Source of the DNA: Mameliella sp. MMSF_3455
GTDB lineage: Bacteria; Pseudomonadota; Alphaproteobacteria; Rhodobacterales; Rhodobacteraceae
DNA: 64,000 bases
Assembly (NCBI RefSeq): GCF_030733205.1
Contig: NZ_JASHJL010000002.1
Span: 183,009 to 247,008, forward strand
Direction: 5' to 3'
A model generated the notes under the pieces. That model did not search any database, was not told the DNA's origin, and saw nothing but the letters and a program-made list of their open reading frames with translations. This document shows positions 60,936 to 64,000 of this stretch, one piece after another. Within the stretch, counting starts at the first letter, position 1. The number at the start of each line of letters is the position of its first letter. A program made the translations under genes and the position numbers.

Positions 60936-61922
60936 TCACAGCATCGCAGGCACGACCTGGTCCGGCGGGCGGTGGCCATCGTCGAAGGTCTTGATGTTGA
61001 TGATGACCTTTTCACCCATCTCGATCCGCCCCTCTTCGGTGGCCGACCCCATGTGCGGCAGCATCATCACGTTGGGCATGTTGCGCAGTTCGGGGTTGCC
61101 CTGGATCCCGTGTTCGTAGACGTCCAGCCCCGCACCGGCCAGTTGCCCCGCCTTGAGCATCCGGGTCAGCGCGTTTTCGTCGATCACCTCCCCGCGCGAG
61201 GTGTTCACGATCACCGCACTGGGTTTCATCAACTGCAGGCGGCGCGCGTTCAGCAGGTGATAGGTGCTGGGGGTCGAGGGACAGTTGACGCTGATCATGT
61301 CCATGCGCGCGACCATCTGGTCGAGGCTTTCCCAATAGGTGGCCTCCAGCGACTCTTCGATCTCGGGGCGCAGGCGGTGGCGGTTGTGGTAATGCACCTG
61401 CATCCCGAAGGCCGCCGCGCGGCGCGCGACCGCCTGCCCGATCCGGCCCATGCCGAGGATGCCCAGCCGGCGCCCGCCCAGGCGCTGGCCCAGCAGCGCT
61501 GTGGGCGCCCAGCCGGCCCATTCACCGCCCTGCATGACGGCCAGGCCTTCCTGGATGCGCCGGGTCACACCCAGCATCAGCGCCATGACCATGTCGGCGG
61601 TGTCCTCGGTCACCACGCCCGGCGTGTTCGACACGAGGATCCCGCGCGAGCGCGCGGTTGAAACGTCGATATGATCGAATCCCGCACCGAAATTGGCGAT
61701 CAGCTTTAGCCGTTCTCCCGCTTGGCCAATCAGCCCGGCGTCAATGCGGTCGGTCAGCGTGGGCACCAGAACATCGGCCTCCTGCACCGCGTCGATCAGC
61801 TCTCCACGGGTCATCGGCGTGTCATCGGCACGCAGTTTCGCGTCGAACAGCTCGGTGAGCCGCGTCTCGACCACTTCGGGCAAGCGTCGCGTCACGACAA
61901 CACTCAGACGTTTTGATGGCAT
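60936..61922 (-). CDS. D-isomer-specific 2-hydroxyacid dehydrogenase (glyoxylate/hydroxypyruvate reductase type)
   Basis: A 328-residue NAD(P)-dependent enzyme. The cofactor motif ILGMGRIGQAVARR is near residue 157. The catalytic Arg is in NTSRGEVIDE near 240, the Glu lies in the following LDVYEHG region near 265 and the His is in MLPHMGSATEEGR near 290. It would reduce glyoxylate or hydroxypyruvate. The ATG at 61922 has GGAGAGG upstream. Divergent from the SH3 gene across 108 bases, which must contain both promoters. Among close relatives, glyoxylate reductase and formate dehydrogenase are the alternatives; the former fits better. Confidence 0.88.
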   Translation of the reverse strand: MPSKRLSVVVTRRLPEVVETRLTELFDAKLRADDTPMTRGELIDAVQEADVLVPTLTDRIDAGLIGQAGERLKLIANFGAGFDHIDVSTARSRGILVSNTPGVVTEDTADMVMALMLGVTRRIQEGLAVMQGGEWAGWAPTALLGQRLGGRRLGILGMGRIGQAVARRAAAFGMQVHYHNRHRLRPEIEESLEATYWESLDQMVARMDMISVNCPSTPSTYHLLNARRLQLMKPSAVIVNTSRGEVIDENALTRMLKAGQLAGAGLDVYEHGIQGNPELRNMPNVMMLPHMGSATEEGRIEMGEKVIINIKTFDDGHRPPDQVVPAML

Positions 61923-62030
61923 GCAGCCTCTCCCCAAACTTCCCCTGCGGGTCCCACGGGCGGTAGACTGCGACAGGAAAGGACGGGGCACAAGAACCCC
62001 GCCGGAAAAACTGAGCAGGACTTGAAAACC

Positions 62031-62528
62031 ATGTTCAAACAAGCGATCGCCGCGGCGGTGGCGCTGCTGTTGCTGGCGGGTCCCGGACCGGCCGGGCAGG
62101 ACCGTGGGCCGGTGACGAACCTGCCGCTGCCACGTTTCGTCTCGCTCAAGGCCTCGGAGGGCAACGTCCGCCGGGGGCCCTCGCTGACGCATCGGATCGA
62201 CTGGGTCTACAAGCGACGCGGCATGCCGCTGGAGATCACCGCCGAACACGGCCACTGGCGCCGGGTCCGCGACCGCGACGGGGCCGGCGGCTGGGTGCAT
62301 TATTCACTGCTGTCCGGCGCGCGCACGGTGATCGTGGAAGAGGACATGCTGAGCCTCCATCGGCGGCCCGACCCCGACAGCGTGGTGGTGGCGCGGCTGG
62401 AACTGGGAGTGATCGCACGGCTGGGCGATTGCGGACCGGACTGGTGCCGCCTGACCGCTGACGGCTATCGCGGTTGGGTCGACAAGACCGCGCTCTGGGG
62501 TGTGGGACTGGACGAAATCCGCGAGTGA
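62031..62528 (+). CDS. Secreted protein with two SH3-like domains
   Basis: A 165-residue protein with a signal peptide (AIAAAVALLLLAGPGPAG near residues 7-24). The first bacterial SH3 domain has LKASEGNVRRGPSLTHRIDW near 43, and the second has SLHRRPDPDSVVVARLELG near 108, then CGPDWCRLTADGYRGWVDK near 133 with two cysteines likely to form a disulfide. Such proteins usually sit in the periplasm and may bind peptidoglycan. The ATG at 62031 is preferred over the TTG at 62022 for its distance from AGGAC. Confidence 0.85.
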   Translation: MFKQAIAAAVALLLLAGPGPAGQDRGPVTNLPLPRFVSLKASEGNVRRGPSLTHRIDWVYKRRGMPLEITAEHGHWRRVRDRDGAGGWVHYSLLSGARTVIVEEDMLSLHRRPDPDSVVVARLELGVIARLGDCGPDWCRLTADGYRGWVDKTALWGVGLDEIRE

Positions 62529-62569
62529 CCGCGCAACGCCGGCCTGCCGGCACCTCGACTGGCACGAGG

Positions 62570-62588
62570 TCCCGGGCCAAGCCCGGGA
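62570..62588 (+). terminator. Hairpin between convergent SH3 and Hint genes
   Basis: TCCCGGGC (62570-62577), CAA loop, GCCCGGGA (62581-62588), in the 78-base gap between converging genes. A second short inverted repeat, CCTCG/CGAGG, stands just upstream. There is no T-run. Confidence 0.5.
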
Positions 62589-62606
62589 ATGGGACGCGCG
62601 GCCTTC

Positions 62607-63683
62607 TCAGGCCGCCTCGTGCAACAGGATCGCCGCCTCGGACGCCGACAGGTTGCGCCGCGCATAGGCGCCATAGCCCAGCGGGTTCGAGGCCACGCCC
62701 GGCAGGGTCCGCAGCAATCGCTTGCGATCCTCGTCATCCAGAGAACTGAGCGCGGTGTTCGCCGGATGGAAGCTCTCTGTTTCGACCCCATCGGCAAACA
62801 GCACCTCGTGCCGAGGCAGAAGCAGGTGCACATAGGTCACTTCCTTGACCGTGCTGTCCTGCACCACGCCCTTGCCATCGACAAGGTCGCGCGCCGTCAC
62901 CAGCACCTCGGGCGTGTTGAACAACGCCTGCGCGGGCGCACCGCGCACCACCATGCGGTGATCCGGTGACACGAGCACATCGCTGTTGGGCTGATCCAAT
63001 CCCAGCGCGCCGGCGCGCAGCCGGATCGGGCGCAAGGCAGGCATGGCAAAAAGACGGGCACCCGTCATCCGGCGGCTGCCGATCCAGCAGATCGGCTGGG
63101 CGCCGCTGTCCTTGGTCTGCACCAGGTCGCCTTCGCGCAGAAGGCCGACCGGAACCGGCCCGCGCGGTGTCAGGATGCGTGTCCTGGGCGTGAAACAGAT
63201 CACGCCACCCGGGTCTGCCGGGGCGGCCAGCCTCTGCGCCGACCGGACATGATGCACCACCCACAGATCGACACCGGCGGGCGGCAGCTCATCGAGGCAC
63301 ATCAGCAAAGGCGGCACATGGGGCCCCACCGGGATCAGCGTCACGGGATAGCCCTTGCGACCATCGGTGACGACAAAGGTCGAGTCGTCGCCGGGCAGGT
63401 CTTGCCCCGACCCGCTCGGGTCATCCCCGCGGGGGGCGTCCTCTGCCAGGGCTGCACCCACCAGCCTGCGCACCATGCGCGCCGCGCGGGGTCTGATGTC
63501 TTCGCCTTGGTCCGCCCTCTTGCCCAGCGGAAGAACCGAGGCCGGACCGTCCACCCGGACCGGCTCTCCGGACCAGGACCAGGCGGCCCCGACCTGCAAT
63601 GCCGGTTCGGGCGCGTCCTGCACCCCGTCGATTTCCGTTTGCGCCCAAGAGATGACAAACGTGCCACGATAGCCCGTTCCCAT
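62607..63683 (-). CDS. Hint-domain protein of Rhodobacterales type
   Basis: A 358-residue protein. A Hint (hedgehog/intein) domain begins at Cys163 in ICFTPRTRILTPRGPVPV, with GLLREGDLVQTKD and SDVLVSPDHRMVV following, near residues 185 and 250. The N-terminal part is acidic and of unknown fold. Hint domains can self-cleave or splice; here there is no C-terminal intein Asn-Cys pair that I can identify, so splicing is unlikely. Function of this family is unclear to me. The start at 63683 has AAGAGG upstream; an ATG at 63704 would add seven residues without a site. Confidence 0.83.
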   Translation of the reverse strand: MGTGYRGTFVISWAQTEIDGVQDAPEPALQVGAAWSWSGEPVRVDGPASVLPLGKRADQGEDIRPRAARMVRRLVGAALAEDAPRGDDPSGSGQDLPGDDSTFVVTDGRKGYPVTLIPVGPHVPPLLMCLDELPPAGVDLWVVHHVRSAQRLAAPADPGGVICFTPRTRILTPRGPVPVGLLREGDLVQTKDSGAQPICWIGSRRMTGARLFAMPALRPIRLRAGALGLDQPNSDVLVSPDHRMVVRGAPAQALFNTPEVLVTARDLVDGKGVVQDSTVKEVTYVHLLLPRHEVLFADGVETESFHPANTALSSLDDEDRKRLLRTLPGVASNPLGYGAYARRNLSASEAAILLHEAA

Positions 63684-63846
63684 GCCTGCTCTGCCTCTTG
63701 TCATTTTTTGAAAAGAGTAGGCGACGTACCGGGTTAGGCAAAGCCATGCGCAACGTCAGCGGGGCCATGCCAAGCGCCTTGGCCCCGCGCCTGTGGTCAA
63801 CAGGCAACAAGTCCCGGCCACAAGACAACCAAGACGTGTATGAAGC

Positions 63847-63871
63847 CGCCGCCCCAATAGGTGGGACGGCG
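63847..63871 (-). terminator. Terminator hairpin after the UDP-glucose dehydrogenase gene
   Basis: CGCCGCCCCA (63847-63856) and TGGGACGGCG (63862-63871) form a 10-bp stem with one G-U pair and a 5-base loop, 22 bases past the stop of the minus-strand gene. The rest of the 209-base gap before the Hint gene shows nothing I can name. Confidence 0.6.
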
Positions 63872-63892
63872 TTTCAGGATCAATCCGGTGGC

Positions 63893-64000
63893 TCAGCCGC
63901 CGTAACCGGCGCGCCCGATGCTTTCGTAGCCGGTGAAGCCGGCGGCCTCGGCGTCGGCGGGGGCATAGATGTTGCGCAGGTCGGCCAGTTTCGCTTGTGC
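63893..64000 (-). CDS. UDP-glucose 6-dehydrogenase family protein, C-terminus only
   Basis: The final 35 codons of a minus-strand gene that runs off the right edge. ADLRNIYAPADAEAAGF and the closing TGYESIGRAG are typical of the C-terminal NDP-binding domain of UDP-glucose/GDP-mannose dehydrogenases, where DLRNIY is strongly conserved. It would make UDP-glucuronate for polysaccharide synthesis. The N-terminal cofactor and catalytic parts are outside the window. Confidence 0.75.
   Translation of the reverse strand, partial: AQAKLADLRNIYAPADAEAAGFTGYESIGRAGYGG

Noticed and set aside
1..64000. CRISPR arrays, tRNA/rRNA genes, insertion sequences, prophage or toxin-antitoxin genes
   Set aside because: No regularly spaced repeats, tRNA-like cloverleaf, transposase or integrase motifs were seen on either strand.

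Overview
The window looks like chromosome from a GC-rich alphaproteobacterium of the Rhodobacterales (Roseobacter/Paracoccaceae group). The reasons are gene content typical of that group: an xsc / sulfite-dehydrogenase desulfonation module, a DUF1523 protein, a Hint-domain protein and a GumC/BY-kinase polysaccharide system. High GC, many 4-base stop/start overlaps and GTG starts fit the same picture. No rRNA, tRNA, CRISPR array, insertion sequence or phage gene was found.

Layout. 1-5.2 kb: the 3' end of a MetE-like gene, a creatinase, small envelope proteins and a secreted PDZ protein. 5.5-14.1 kb: a desulfonation module made of xsc-ackA, a convergent pta, and soeABC. Together these would turn sulfoacetaldehyde into acetyl phosphate, acetyl-CoA or acetate, and sulfate. 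14.4-15.2 kb: a SHOCT protein. 15.3-55.2 kb: a very large exopolysaccharide locus. It holds glycosyltransferases of families 2, 4 and WecG, a Wzy/ligase-like membrane protein, a flippase, a GumC/Wzz co-polymerase, a detached tyrosine kinase, acyl and acetyl transferases, sugar-modifying oxidoreductases and epimerases, and a large secreted hydrolase-like protein. 55.2-57.2 kb: leuA behind a probable leucine leader peptide. 57.3-58.9 kb: a methanogen-output-domain protein and a diguanylate cyclase. 58.9-64 kb: gamma-glutamyltransferase, a 2-hydroxyacid dehydrogenase, an SH3 protein, a Hint protein and the C-terminus of a UDP-glucose dehydrogenase.

The most unusual part is the minus-strand block at 35.6-48.3 kb in the middle of the polysaccharide locus. 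Four tightly coupled genes encode a one-module type I polyketide synthase (KS-AT-KR-DH-ACP-TE), a family 2 glycosyltransferase, an NRPS-like protein (formyltransferase, then an adenylation domain split by a luciferase-like flavin monooxygenase, then a carrier domain) and the phosphopantetheinyl transferase needed to activate both carriers. I infer a small glycosylated or formylated polyketide/amino-acid hybrid. It could be exported or attached with the polysaccharide, but the product cannot be read from sequence.

Other points of interest: a sugar oxidoreductase and an epimerase that occur once as overlapping genes and once as a single fused protein; an apparently leaderless leucine leader ORF with paired CTA codons ahead of leuA; and an interspersed repeat found after two stop codons whose core also appears in frame inside the PKS gene.
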